A stretch of DNA of 64,000 nt, taken from NCBI GenBank assembly GCA_943330855.2, contig CALQJI020000001.1:117612-181611 (forward strand). Direction: 5' to 3'. This DNA is from Klebsiella pneumoniae (lineage in GTDB: Bacteria; Verrucomicrobiota; Verrucomicrobiia; Limisphaerales; SXTU01). Numbering within the stretch: position 1 is the stretch's first letter; the number at the start of each line of letters is the position of its first letter. Of this stretch, positions 37,120 to 45,465 are shown one piece after another. The translations under genes and the position numbers were made by a program. The notes under the pieces are model-generated. The model was given only the letters and a program-made list of their open reading frames with translations. It was not told the DNA's origin and made no database searches.

Positions 37120-40100
37120 CTACTTCGCCTCGGCCTTCTTCGTGGGCAGCAGCATCTCGATGGCTTTGTCGAGCTGCGGGTCGCGTTGCGTGAGCCAGTC
37201 TTCCGGCGTGAGCCAAAGGCGCACATCGGGCTGCTCGCCGTTGTTCTCCATGTTCGTGCCGTCCATGCGGAAGACGCCGCCCTGCGGCATCCGCGCGCCG
37301 GTGCCGTCGGTCAGGCGCATGGCCCAAGTCCAGATGACGTAGCCGGGCGTGGGCATGCCGACGATTTTCGCGATGCCGCGCTGGCGCATCGCGTAAGGGA
37401 ACATCTCGCCGTTCGAGTAGCTGTGCTCGTTCATCAGCACGATGACGGGCTTCTCCCACGAACGGTTCGGCGCGGCCTCGGGGCCTTCGTCGCGCGGGCG
37501 ATACCAGCCGTGCTGCTTGCGCTCCAGCCAGTCAATCAGCGTGTCGGAGATGTTGCCGCCGCGGTTGAAACGCACGTCCAGAATCATCCCCTGCTTGCCG
37601 CTCATGTATTCGTAGGCCTCGCGCTCGAAGCGGGTCTGATTTTCGCCGCCCATCGCACTGATGTGCAGGTAGCCGAGCTTGCCGCCGGTCTGCTTCTCGA
37701 CGTAGTTCCGCAGGCGTTCGATGCGGTTCTGATATTGCAAATTGTCCCAGTCGGCGGCGCTGAGAACCTTGTATTTCACCTTCCGCGCGCCGTCTTTCTT
37801 TGGCTCCTTGTTCACGAGGAACTCGAACTCGCGGTCCTGCCGGTCGTTGATGAGTTGGTAAAGCTTCTCGTTCAACGTCACGTCCTGCCCGTTGATGGCG
37901 AGCACGTAGTCGCCCGACTTAATTTCAGTCTGTTTGTAGGAACCCGGCGCCCCTGCGGGAACCTCCGCCACGCGGATACCCGGCCCAGCGTGCGTGTAAT
38001 CAAACGTGAAGCCCAGGTGCGGCGTAACCGGCTCGGGCACGGTGGAAGCGGCGGCGGTGACTTCGCTGTGCGAGGACTCCAACTCGCCAATCATCATGCC
38101 CAGCACCGTGGAGAAGTCGTCGTGCGTCTCGACCGATTCCAGCAGCGGCTCGTAGCGTTTGCGGATGCCTTCCCAGTCGCGCCCGTGGAAGTTCGAGTCG
38201 TAGAAGTTGTGGTGGTAGCTGCGCCAGAACTGCGTGAACGCCGCCTTGCGCTCGGCCTTCACGTCGCGGTCGAAGTCCGCGCTGAACGTGACCTTCTCCG
38301 GTCCTTTCGCGTCGCCGAGCTTGAACTTCCAGGCCTCGCCGTTTTGCACGAACAGCGCGGCCTTGCTCTCGGACAACACCCGCAGTCCCGCTTTGCCGCC
38401 GCCCGTGGTGACGCGTTTCGTTTCCTTGCCGTCGTAGCTTACCGTCCACACGTCGCCCTCGGACATGAATGCGATAGTGCCGTCCGCCGTGACGGTCAAA
38501 TCACCGGACGGACTCTGCGAGGCGAGCTTGCGGATGCGCCGCTGGATGTCGGTGAAATCAATCTCCACCTTCACCTTGTCCTTGGGCTTCTCGAACTTGA
38601 AATCCGTGTCCGTCATGCGCGCTGTCTCCGGCTGGAGCGGCAGGGCGTAGAGGCCGCTGCCGTCGCGGTCGCTTTGGAAGAAGAGGAATTTGCCGTCCGG
38701 CGACCACGTCGGTTGCGCGTGCGTCGCGTTGAGCCGCGTCACGTTCTTCGACTCGCCGCCCCCGGCCGGAACGACCCAGATGTTCCACGCCTTGCTCTCG
38801 CCCTTGCGCGTGTAGGCAATCCACTGCATGTCCGGCGACCACGCGAAATCCCCGCCGCCCGACGTGCGCCAGTGTGTGCCCGGCAGGTGCACCACGCGCT
38901 TCGCCGCCCCGTCCGCCAGCGCGAGGGTAAAGAGCCCGCCCTCGCTGCCCGCGACCCAAAACGCGAGGTGCTTGCCGTCCGGGCACAGCGACAGCCGCGT
39001 GACTTCCTCCGGTCGCGACCAGAGCGGCTTCACCGCGAGCGTGGCGAGGTCCATCTCGAAGATGCGCGTGTTGAACTCCCGGTCCGAGGTGAAGAAAAGT
39101 TTCTTCCCGTCGCGCGACCAAGTGAAGTCCGAGTCATCCCCGACCCACTCCGTCAGCCGCCGCGCGAACTCCTCGCTGCGGCCCGCGACGCCCTTGGCCT
39201 TGTCCATCGCCACCGTCCAAATGTCGCCGCGCAAGCCGAACGCTAGCGTCTTGCCGTCCGGCGACAACTCCGCCTCCGTCACGCCGGCGCTCAACTTCTC
39301 GCGCCGCCGCGTGGTCTGCTTTTCGTCCGCGCTGACGACGAGTTTGATTTTCGCCGCCGTCTTCGCGCCGCTCTTCAGCAAGTGCAGGTCCGGCCCATAC
39401 TCGAACGCAATGTCGCCGGACTTCGTCGCCACGCTCGGCCAACGCACCGCGCCGCCGGTGAATTGCGTGACTTGCTTACCCTTCCCGTCCAGGTCGTAGA
39501 ACCACAGATTCGGCGTGCGGGCCGGGCTGTCCGTGACCTTGCCGACGGAAACTTTCAACGTGCTCGCCGAGGGCGTGACCTCGCCGACGGTCACGGTGGC
39601 CAAGCGTTTTCCATCCGGCAGAAACTGCGTCCAGAGATGCTGGCGGTCGTCGTTGGTGAGCGGCTTGCGACGACCATCGGCGGTGTTGAGCGTCCAGATT
39701 TGCGCCGCCGCCGCGCCGACGTAGCGCGGGCGCGTCCACGGGAACCCGTAGCGGCCATAGACCACGGACTTGCCGTCGGGGGAGAAACTCGGGTAGTTCA
39801 TCGCCGCGTAGTCCTCGGTCAGTCGCGTGGTGCCGAGCGTCTTCAAATCCACGGCGTAGAGCGCGTAGTTCGGCGACTCACGGCGTGCGGCGAAGAGCAA
39901 TTGCTTGCCGTCGGGACTCCAGCCGCCGGTCAACTCCGCGCCGCTGTGCCAGGTGATTTGCTGCGCCGGCCCGCCGTCCGCCGGCACCACGAAAATGTCC
40001 CAGCCACCATTGCGCTTGCTGGCGAACGCGACCCACTTGCCGTCCGGCGAGAACATCGGATAGGCGTCCGACTCGACGTGCGACGTGAGCGCCGTCGCGC

Positions 40101-40293
40101 GCCCGCCCTCGCTCGCCGCGACCCAGACATCGCCGCGATACACGAACGCGATGCGCTTGCCATCAGGGCTCAACGCCGGCTGCCGCGCGCCAACGACCGG
40201 CTGCGGCGTGGGCGTGGTGAGTTGGGCGGAGGCGGTGCCGACAGCGGCGAGCAGGGCAACAAAAACGCAAGCGGACGAGGCGCAGAGTTTCAT
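37120..40293 (-). CDS. Tricorn protease homologue (periplasmic, S41-type)
   Basis: A 1057-residue exported protease: signal peptide 1-24 (MKLCASSACVFVALLAAVGT), then two blocks of beta-propeller repeats with many SPDGKxxxF motifs, a C1-like helical part, a PDZ domain (LGFTFDYTHAGPGIRVAEV) and an S41/tail-specific peptidase core. The serine region is VIVLMNEHSYSNGEMFPYAM near residue 955, and YLHISAMGG and ILDVRFNRGGN are also typical. Archaeal tricorn degrades peptides made by the proteasome; this bacterial one is secreted. It lies directly before the PafA/Dop homologue. Downstream of the HupE gene, after a 77-bp inverted repeat. Confidence 0.93.
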   Translation of the reverse strand: MKLCASSACVFVALLAAVGTASAQLTTPTPQPVVGARQPALSPDGKRIAFVYRGDVWVAASEGGRATALTSHVESDAYPMFSPDGKWVAFASKRNGGWDIFVVPADGGPAQQITWHSGAELTGGWSPDGKQLLFAARRESPNYALYAVDLKTLGTTRLTEDYAAMNYPSFSPDGKSVVYGRYGFPWTRPRYVGAAAAQIWTLNTADGRRKPLTNDDRQHLWTQFLPDGKRLATVTVGEVTPSASTLKVSVGKVTDSPARTPNLWFYDLDGKGKQVTQFTGGAVRWPSVATKSGDIAFEYGPDLHLLKSGAKTAAKIKLVVSADEKQTTRRREKLSAGVTEAELSPDGKTLAFGLRGDIWTVAMDKAKGVAGRSEEFARRLTEWVGDDSDFTWSRDGKKLFFTSDREFNTRIFEMDLATLAVKPLWSRPEEVTRLSLCPDGKHLAFWVAGSEGGLFTLALADGAAKRVVHLPGTHWRTSGGGDFAWSPDMQWIAYTRKGESKAWNIWVVPAGGGESKNVTRLNATHAQPTWSPDGKFLFFQSDRDGSGLYALPLQPETARMTDTDFKFEKPKDKVKVEIDFTDIQRRIRKLASQSPSGDLTVTADGTIAFMSEGDVWTVSYDGKETKRVTTGGGKAGLRVLSESKAALFVQNGEAWKFKLGDAKGPEKVTFSADFDRDVKAERKAAFTQFWRSYHHNFYDSNFHGRDWEGIRKRYEPLLESVETHDDFSTVLGMMIGELESSHSEVTAAASTVPEPVTPHLGFTFDYTHAGPGIRVAEVPAGAPGSYKQTEIKSGDYVLAINGQDVTLNEKLYQLINDRQDREFEFLVNKEPKKDGARKVKYKVLSAADWDNLQYQNRIERLRNYVEKQTGGKLGYLHISAMGGENQTRFEREAYEYMSGKQGMILDVRFNRGGNISDTLIDWLERKQHGWYRPRDEGPEAAPNRSWEKPVIVLMNEHSYSNGEMFPYAMRQRGIAKIVGMPTPGYVIWTWAMRLTDGTGARMPQGGVFRMDGTNMENNGEQPDVRLWLTPEDWLTQRDPQLDKAIEMLLPTKKAEAK

Positions 40294-40362
40294 TGGCAGC
40301 ATTTGATTTCGGCAGACTCTAAAGCCGACGGAGCGACAGGGGAAAGCTTCAGTTTGTGGCTT

Positions 40363-40439
40363 GGAGCGCGGACGCCCACGTCCGCAGCCGCTGCCGCTTC
40401 GTGGTTCGGAGGTCTTGCGGACGTGGGCGTCCGCGCTCC
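40363..40439. repeat. 77-bp inverted repeat, GGAGCGCGGACG family, copy 2
   Basis: Starts GGAGCGCGGACGCCCACGTCCG and ends CGGACGTGGGCGTCCGCGCTCC, a near-perfect 22-bp complement. Copy 1 is at 2131-2210. Lies between the HupE stop codon (7 bp away) and the tricorn gene. Confidence 0.9.
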
Positions 40440-40445
40440 ACTGCA

Positions 40446-41750
40446 CTACTGCATCAACCGCTCCACCGTCCACCCCACGCCGGCGAGCGCGATGAGCAGG
40501 CAGGCGGGGCGGCGGACCCACGGGCCATACCACGCGCGGTCTGCGCACCACTTCGTCGCGACGAACGCGAGCGCGATGACGGCGAGTTGGCCGAGTTCCA
40601 CACCGACGTTGAAGGAGAGCAGCGCCACGCCGATTTGGTCGCGGGGCAAACTCACCTCGTTCAGCACACCCGCGAAGCCCAGGCCGTGAATCAGTCCGAA
40701 GCCGAAGACGCCCACCCAACGCCACGGCGAGACCTCGGTGTGAAACAAGTTCTCAATCGCCACGACCGCGATGGACAGCGCGATGAGCGGCTCCACCACG
40801 CGCCCCGGCAGCGCGAAGATGCCCAGCACCGCCAGCGCGAGCGTGATGGAGTGCGCGAGCGTGAACGCCGTTACCTGCCACAGCAGCGGCTTGAGCTTCG
40901 GGCTGAGGAGGAACAGGCCGAGAACGAACAGAATGTGGTCGAGGCCTTTGGGCAGGATGTGGGTGAAGCCGAGCTCGATGAACTGCCACGCGGAGTTGCC
41001 CCGCACAGGCGCAAGCGGAGCACCGGTTGCTCCGGGCGGCACGGGTGGGGGCGGCGTGCTACGCGAGTTCTCTTGAAACGCGTCGAGGTCGATCACCATC
41101 GCCTGGCGCGACTGCACGAGTTGCAGCACCGGCGGAATGTCCCTGCCGCGATGGAACAGCACTTCAAATAGCGCGGCGAAACCGACGGTGTCGAAGAGCG
41201 AGAGGGAGAGTTCGAGCTGCTTGGCGGTCGGCGGAATTTCCCAGCGGAGCGTGAGCGGCAGTGGAGCGGGCATCACTTCGCCGGGCCGCTCCTCGCGGGT
41301 CAACGTGAGCTGCGCGGGCGGCCAGTTCGCGAGTGCGCCGCGCACGGGCGCGTTGGTGTCGAGCGTGAAGCGGATGCGGGACTGCACGTAGTCCGCAATG
41401 CGCGGGGCCAGCGTGCGCACCTCAGCCTCGGTCATGAGGACGATGGTGTCGTTCGTCCGCGCGTTGAGAAATTGGAGGAGGTCCGGCTGGTTGAGCTGGA
41501 AGGTAAGCGAGAGGGAATTGGACGTGAGCTGCGCGTCCACCCGCGTGAGCGAGGCGGTGTGAGCGGCGGCGGGACGAACGGCTAGCGCGAGGAGAAGGAA
41601 GGCGGCGAGGGCCGCACGCCAGCGTCTTGGAGTGAGGCAGCCCGCTGCCGCTTTTTCGACGATCTTGGTAACGACGCGCCCGGCCAAAGCGCCAGAGGGC
41701 TGGCGCACTCCAAGACCTCGCGGATGCAGGCGCGGTGCGAGCGCTCCCAT
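40446..41750 (-). CDS. HupE/UreJ-family membrane protein
   Basis: A 434-residue protein whose C-terminal half is a HupE/UreJ_2 domain: GNSAWQFIELGFTHILPKGLDH (metal-type His motif), several transmembrane helices with HSITLALAVLGIFALPG, IHGLGFAGVLNEVSL and a final Trp-rich helix. Some members import nickel or handle metals for hydrogenase and urease; others function unrelatedly. Residues 70-240 form an exported beta-rich part that starts after a signal-like segment (ALAAFLLLALAVRPAAA, about 46-62). The ATG at 41750 is 3 bp after the upstream gene stop, suggesting coupling. Most of the first 45 residues are encoded by a dispersed inverted repeat. Confidence 0.85.
   Translation of the reverse strand: MGALAPRLHPRGLGVRQPSGALAGRVVTKIVEKAAAGCLTPRRWRAALAAFLLLALAVRPAAAHTASLTRVDAQLTSNSLSLTFQLNQPDLLQFLNARTNDTIVLMTEAEVRTLAPRIADYVQSRIRFTLDTNAPVRGALANWPPAQLTLTREERPGEVMPAPLPLTLRWEIPPTAKQLELSLSLFDTVGFAALFEVLFHRGRDIPPVLQLVQSRQAMVIDLDAFQENSRSTPPPPVPPGATGAPLAPVRGNSAWQFIELGFTHILPKGLDHILFVLGLFLLSPKLKPLLWQVTAFTLAHSITLALAVLGIFALPGRVVEPLIALSIAVVAIENLFHTEVSPWRWVGVFGFGLIHGLGFAGVLNEVSLPRDQIGVALLSFNVGVELGQLAVIALAFVATKWCADRAWYGPWVRRPACLLIALAGVGWTVERLMQ
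41624..41716. repeat. 93-bp inverted repeat inside the 5' end of the HupE gene
   Basis: Ends GTCTTGGAGTGAGGCAGCCC and GGGCTGGCGCACTCCAAGAC are imperfect complements. It covers codons of the first ~40 residues of the HupE/UreJ protein, which read as Ala/Arg/Val-rich and unlike a signal peptide. Confidence 0.8.
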
Positions 41751-41753
41751 GAA

Positions 41754-44700
41754 CTACTTCTTCCGCGAACGCGCGGCGGAGTCGGAGAGGTTCTTGAGAT
41801 ACTGCTCGACGAGCGGGCTGTATTCCTCGGGGGCGCGTTCGGTCTGGCTTTGGAGAATCGCGTTGCGGTCGCGGGTGGGGAGGCCGAGGAAGCCGCTGGC
41901 TCCCTTCACTTCGCCACGACCCTTGCCATCGGCGCCAGCCTGACCGTCGAAATTGCCTTTCTTGCCGTCGCCCTGGCCTTCCTTGCTGCCGGCCTCCGGA
42001 GAACTCTCGCCTGGCCCCTTCGCCTGGCCTTTGCCCTTCTGCTGGCTCTCGCCCTGACCGTTTTGCCCCTTGCCCTGCTGCGCCTGCTGCTTCCCGACGC
42101 CTTCCTGAGCGAGGGCGAGGGCGGCGGCGGCTTGGGCGAGCGACTGCTGGGCGGCTTCGGCGTTGCCTTGCGCGGGCTGGGCCTTACCGGCCTCGGCTTG
42201 CGCAGCGGCTTGGGTGAGTGCTTCCAGCGCTTTCTGCAACGCGTCCTGCGCCTGTTGCGGGAGCGGACCGGCTTCACCGGCGGCGAGCGGGGCAATGGCC
42301 TGGGCGGCGGAGTCGAGCGGCTGGGCGGCTTGTTGCGCGGCTTGCGACGCGGCGAGGGCTTCGGTCAGGGCCTTCACGTCGGACTGCTGCTTCGCGAGCT
42401 GCGGGAGCGAGGGCTGGGGCTTGGCGGCTTGCGGGGCACCGTCGGGCTTGCCTTCGCCGGGCTTACCTTCACCGGGCTTACCTTCACCGGGTTTGCCTTC
42501 ACCGGGTTTGCCTTCACCGGGTTTCGCATCGGCAGGCTTCGCGTCCGCAGGGGCACCGTCGGGCTTCTCGCCAGCGGGTTGGCCTTCGGCTTGCGCGGCT
42601 TCGAGGCCCTTCTGCGCCTTGGCCATCTCGCCGACAGCGACTTTCAAATCATTCTGTGCCAGCTTCTCCGCCGCCTTCTCCGCCGCCTGCTTCGCTTCGG
42701 CGACGGGCTTGGACTGCGGCTGGGCTTTAGCCTTCTCACCGAGCGCGGCGGCAATCTCCTGCTGCTTCTGCTTGAGGGCCTCCTGCAAGCCGGCGGGCTG
42801 GTCCAGCTTTGCTAGCGCCTGATTCACCTGCTGCTGCGCGGCGGCGACGGCCTCAGCGGCCTTGGCGAGCTGAGGAGTGTTGTTCGGGGGCGGCTGGCCG
42901 AGTTCGTTGGCGAGCTCCTGTTTCTTCTGGTCCACGGCAGCCTTGGCGGCTTGGAGGTCGGCCATGGCCTTCGCCTGGTCGGGACGGGCGGCGGCGGCAT
43001 CGGGCTTCTCCAAGTCGGCCTTGGCGGCGGCCATGTTCTCCTTGGCGGAGTTGAGGGCGTTGGCGGCTTCGGGGGCAAGCTCCTTGGCGTCGGCCTTGGC
43101 GGCTTCGGTCTTCGCGGCAACGTCACCCTGTTCCTTCGCGGTCTGCGGGGCGGGCTTGTTGTCGGGCTTCTCGGCGGCCTTGGCGGTGTCCGTCGAGACC
43201 TTCTGCTGCTCCTGCATAATCTTCCCAATTTCCTGGCCGAGCTTCTCGAGCTTGGCGAGGTCTTCCTTGGCCTTCTCCAGCTTGGCGATTTGGGAGTCAA
43301 GCTGCTGCGCGGCCTTGTCGAGCGCGTCCTTCGCGGCCTGCTGGGCCATCGGGGCGTTGGCCTTGTTTTCGAGAGCTTGCTGGGACTTCTCCTGCTGGCG
43401 CGCGGCCTCACCGAGGGTCTTGGCGGCGTCGGGGGCGTTGGCGGCGGCGTCCTGCTGGGTCTGCTGGGTCTCGGCCTTCACGGACTCCTGCTTCTTGGCC
43501 TGCTCGGCGAGCAGCTCCGGCTTCTTCTCGGCGGCAGCAGCCTTCTCGGCCTGCGCGGCGTTTTCCTTCACCAACTCCTGCTTGGCGGCGAGTTCTTCCA
43601 CCTTCTTCTTCAACTCTTTCAAGTCAGCGAGTTTGTCCTTGGGTTTCTGTTGCGCCGCCTCGGCGATGGCGATTTGCTTTTCCAAGGTCTGTTTGGCCTC
43701 GGCCATCTTGGCGAGGGCCTGCTCCTGCTTCTCGGTGGCAACCGGCTCATTTTGCGGCGTGCGCTTGGGCGCTTGGTCCGGCTGCAACTGCGCGCGGGCT
43801 TCCTGCTGTTTCTCGACGGCGGCCTTGAGTTCCTCGGCGGCCTTCGGCGCGGCCTTCTCCACATCGGCGCGGATGGAATCGGTTTTGTCCACGACCTCGG
43901 CCTGCTTCTTCTCGGCTTCGGCGACGTCGGTCTTCTCGGCTTTGGGTTGGGTGGCCTGCTTGGTTTCCTCTTTGACTTCCTTCTGCTGGGCGATGGCTTT
44001 TTCCAGATCACGCACCGCCTGCTTCATCACTTCGAGGTTGTCGCGAGCGGGGAGGAGCAGCTTGGCGAGGTCTTGGAACACGTCGCGGGCGCGCTTCTCG
44101 TTTCCGGCGGCGGAGAGCAAGTTGGCGGACTTCAAGTCACCCGTGGCCGACACCAGCGTGGCGGCGAGCCGGGAATCCTCGGCCTTTGTCAACGCGGTGC
44201 GCGGCCGCTCGGCGGCGGGACCGTCCATCGCGGCGACGACCTTCGCGAGCTTCGCCAACACAATCTTCGCCTCGTCGCCGATGGTGCTCTGCTCGGTCTC
44301 CTGAAGCTGGAGCGCGACGATGTGCGCGGTCTCGGTGCGGCGGGCGTCGCGGCCCTTGGTCAAGCTGGCGAGGCCGACGACCTCCTTGAGATTCTCACCC
44401 TGGCGGCGGGCGAGTTGCGCGAAGCGGGAGGCGATTTCCTGCAAAATCTGCTGGCGCTGATACTCGAGGAGGAGCGCGCGGAGCTGGACGGTGACGCCCT
44501 TCTGACCGGCGAAGGCGTCGAGGGCGTTTCGGCGGCTGGCGTCGGCATCGGTGCCGGTGCGGGTCTGCTGGAGAAGGCCGACGACGCGGGCGATTTCCTT
44601 CTCGGTCAACTTGCCGAGCACGCTGCGGATGGCCTTGAGCACGACCACGTCGTCGCCTTCGAGACCATTGCGCTCGTATTCCTCGATGACTGCGCCGAGC

Positions 44701-44855
44701 TGCACGCCGACGCGCGAGGTGGTGGCCTTGATTTGCTCCTGCCGAAGTTCCTGCTGGAGCAACTTGTCGCCACTCGTCGCGAGGTCGGCGCGGACGGGCT
44801 CGGTGGACAGGGCGAAGGCGGCAGCCGCCAGCGCGAGGAAGGTTTTGCAGTTCAT
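41754..44855 (-). CDS. Giant Ala/Gln/Lys-rich coiled-coil secreted protein
   Basis: A 1033-residue protein with a signal peptide (1-23, ending ...PVRA). Residues 25-240 form a helical domain of unknown type; 250-740 are a very long Ala/Glu/Lys/Gln coiled coil with AEKKQ- and QAAK-like heptads; 776-797 hold five GEGKP repeats (15 bp each); then Ala/Gln-rich helices, and the C-terminus ends FLGLPTRDRNAIL ... APEEYSPLVEQYLKNLSD, a motif I associate with DUF4175-type proteins of Planctomycetes and Verrucomicrobia. It may be a structural or scaffold protein of the periplasm or envelope. Downstream HupE starts 3 bp after its stop. Confidence 0.85.
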   Translation of the reverse strand: MNCKTFLALAAAAFALSTEPVRADLATSGDKLLQQELRQEQIKATTSRVGVQLGAVIEEYERNGLEGDDVVVLKAIRSVLGKLTEKEIARVVGLLQQTRTGTDADASRRNALDAFAGQKGVTVQLRALLLEYQRQQILQEIASRFAQLARRQGENLKEVVGLASLTKGRDARRTETAHIVALQLQETEQSTIGDEAKIVLAKLAKVVAAMDGPAAERPRTALTKAEDSRLAATLVSATGDLKSANLLSAAGNEKRARDVFQDLAKLLLPARDNLEVMKQAVRDLEKAIAQQKEVKEETKQATQPKAEKTDVAEAEKKQAEVVDKTDSIRADVEKAAPKAAEELKAAVEKQQEARAQLQPDQAPKRTPQNEPVATEKQEQALAKMAEAKQTLEKQIAIAEAAQQKPKDKLADLKELKKKVEELAAKQELVKENAAQAEKAAAAEKKPELLAEQAKKQESVKAETQQTQQDAAANAPDAAKTLGEAARQQEKSQQALENKANAPMAQQAAKDALDKAAQQLDSQIAKLEKAKEDLAKLEKLGQEIGKIMQEQQKVSTDTAKAAEKPDNKPAPQTAKEQGDVAAKTEAAKADAKELAPEAANALNSAKENMAAAKADLEKPDAAAARPDQAKAMADLQAAKAAVDQKKQELANELGQPPPNNTPQLAKAAEAVAAAQQQVNQALAKLDQPAGLQEALKQKQQEIAAALGEKAKAQPQSKPVAEAKQAAEKAAEKLAQNDLKVAVGEMAKAQKGLEAAQAEGQPAGEKPDGAPADAKPADAKPGEGKPGEGKPGEGKPGEGKPGEGKPDGAPQAAKPQPSLPQLAKQQSDVKALTEALAASQAAQQAAQPLDSAAQAIAPLAAGEAGPLPQQAQDALQKALEALTQAAAQAEAGKAQPAQGNAEAAQQSLAQAAAALALAQEGVGKQQAQQGKGQNGQGESQQKGKGQAKGPGESSPEAGSKEGQGDGKKGNFDGQAGADGKGRGEVKGASGFLGLPTRDRNAILQSQTERAPEEYSPLVEQYLKNLSDSAARSRKK
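42466..42531. repeat. 15-bp tandem repeats encoding GEGKP
   Basis: Four to five copies of a 15-bp unit (GGCTTACCTTCACCG-like) encode a collagen-like GEGKP run in the giant coiled-coil protein. Slippage of such a unit changes the length without shifting the frame. Confidence 0.85.
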
Positions 44856-45024
44856 GGTTTGGACAAAGTGCGCCGGACGCTTAACACGACCAGCGGGAAC
44901 AACGGCACGGAAAGCAGACGGGGTCGGGAGGTGATGGGATTCAAGTTGTTCGGCCCGAATTCTTTCGCCCTCCCGCCTTGACCTCCCCCCGCCCCGTTCC
45001 CATCCTGTCGCCCGCTTTACCACT

Positions 45025-45465
45025 ATGCCTGAACAACCCACTCCCGACCGCGACCTGACGCCTGCCGTCGGTGCGGAGACCGACATCGCGCGGCTTGGCC
45101 ACTCCAGCCCGCCACCCGCCCACGAGCAAACCGCCGACGAGGATGCGGACCCGGTGGACTGGAACCGTGTCATGGTCATGCCGGAGTTCGGCGCGCTGCT
45201 CAAGGCCAAGGCCGCCTTCATCGTGCCGACGACGGTGTTCTTCACAGTCTATTACTTCGCGCTGCCGGTGCTCGTCGGCTGGTTCCCCGCGCTGATGGAG
45301 AAGCGCGTCGGGCCGGTCAATGTCGCCTACCTCTTCGCGCTCTCGCAGTTCTTCATGGCGTGGGCCGTGGCGTTCGTTTACGTGCGCAAGGCGGCGAAGT
45401 TCGATGACCAAGCCGCCGCCATCATCGCCCAGCTCGACACGCCCAAGGGAGGCCAATCGAAATGA
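45025..45465 (+). CDS. DUF485 small membrane protein (ActP partner)
   Basis: A 146-residue DUF485 protein with two transmembrane helices ([22 protein letters not shown] and [21 protein letters not shown]) and a soluble N-terminal tail. The conserved [14 protein letters not shown] begins the domain. DUF485 proteins (YjcH in E. coli) almost always precede the acetate symporter gene actP, and here the two overlap by 4 bp (ATGA), so they are translated together. The N-terminal 50 residues are disordered and acidic, longer than YjcH. Confidence 0.93.
   Translation: MPEQPTPDRDLTPAVGAETDIARLGHSSPPPAHEQTADEDADPVDWNRVMVMPEFGALLKAKAAFIVPTTVFFTVYYFALPVLVGWFPALMEKRVGPVNVAYLFALSQFFMAWAVAFVYVRKAAKFDDQAAAIIAQLDTPKGGQSK

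Noticed and set aside
42951..44981. A 676-codon plus-strand open frame rich in Leu/Gly
   Set aside because: It is the antisense shadow of the Ala/Lys/Gln coiled-coil gene; no start context or family motif.
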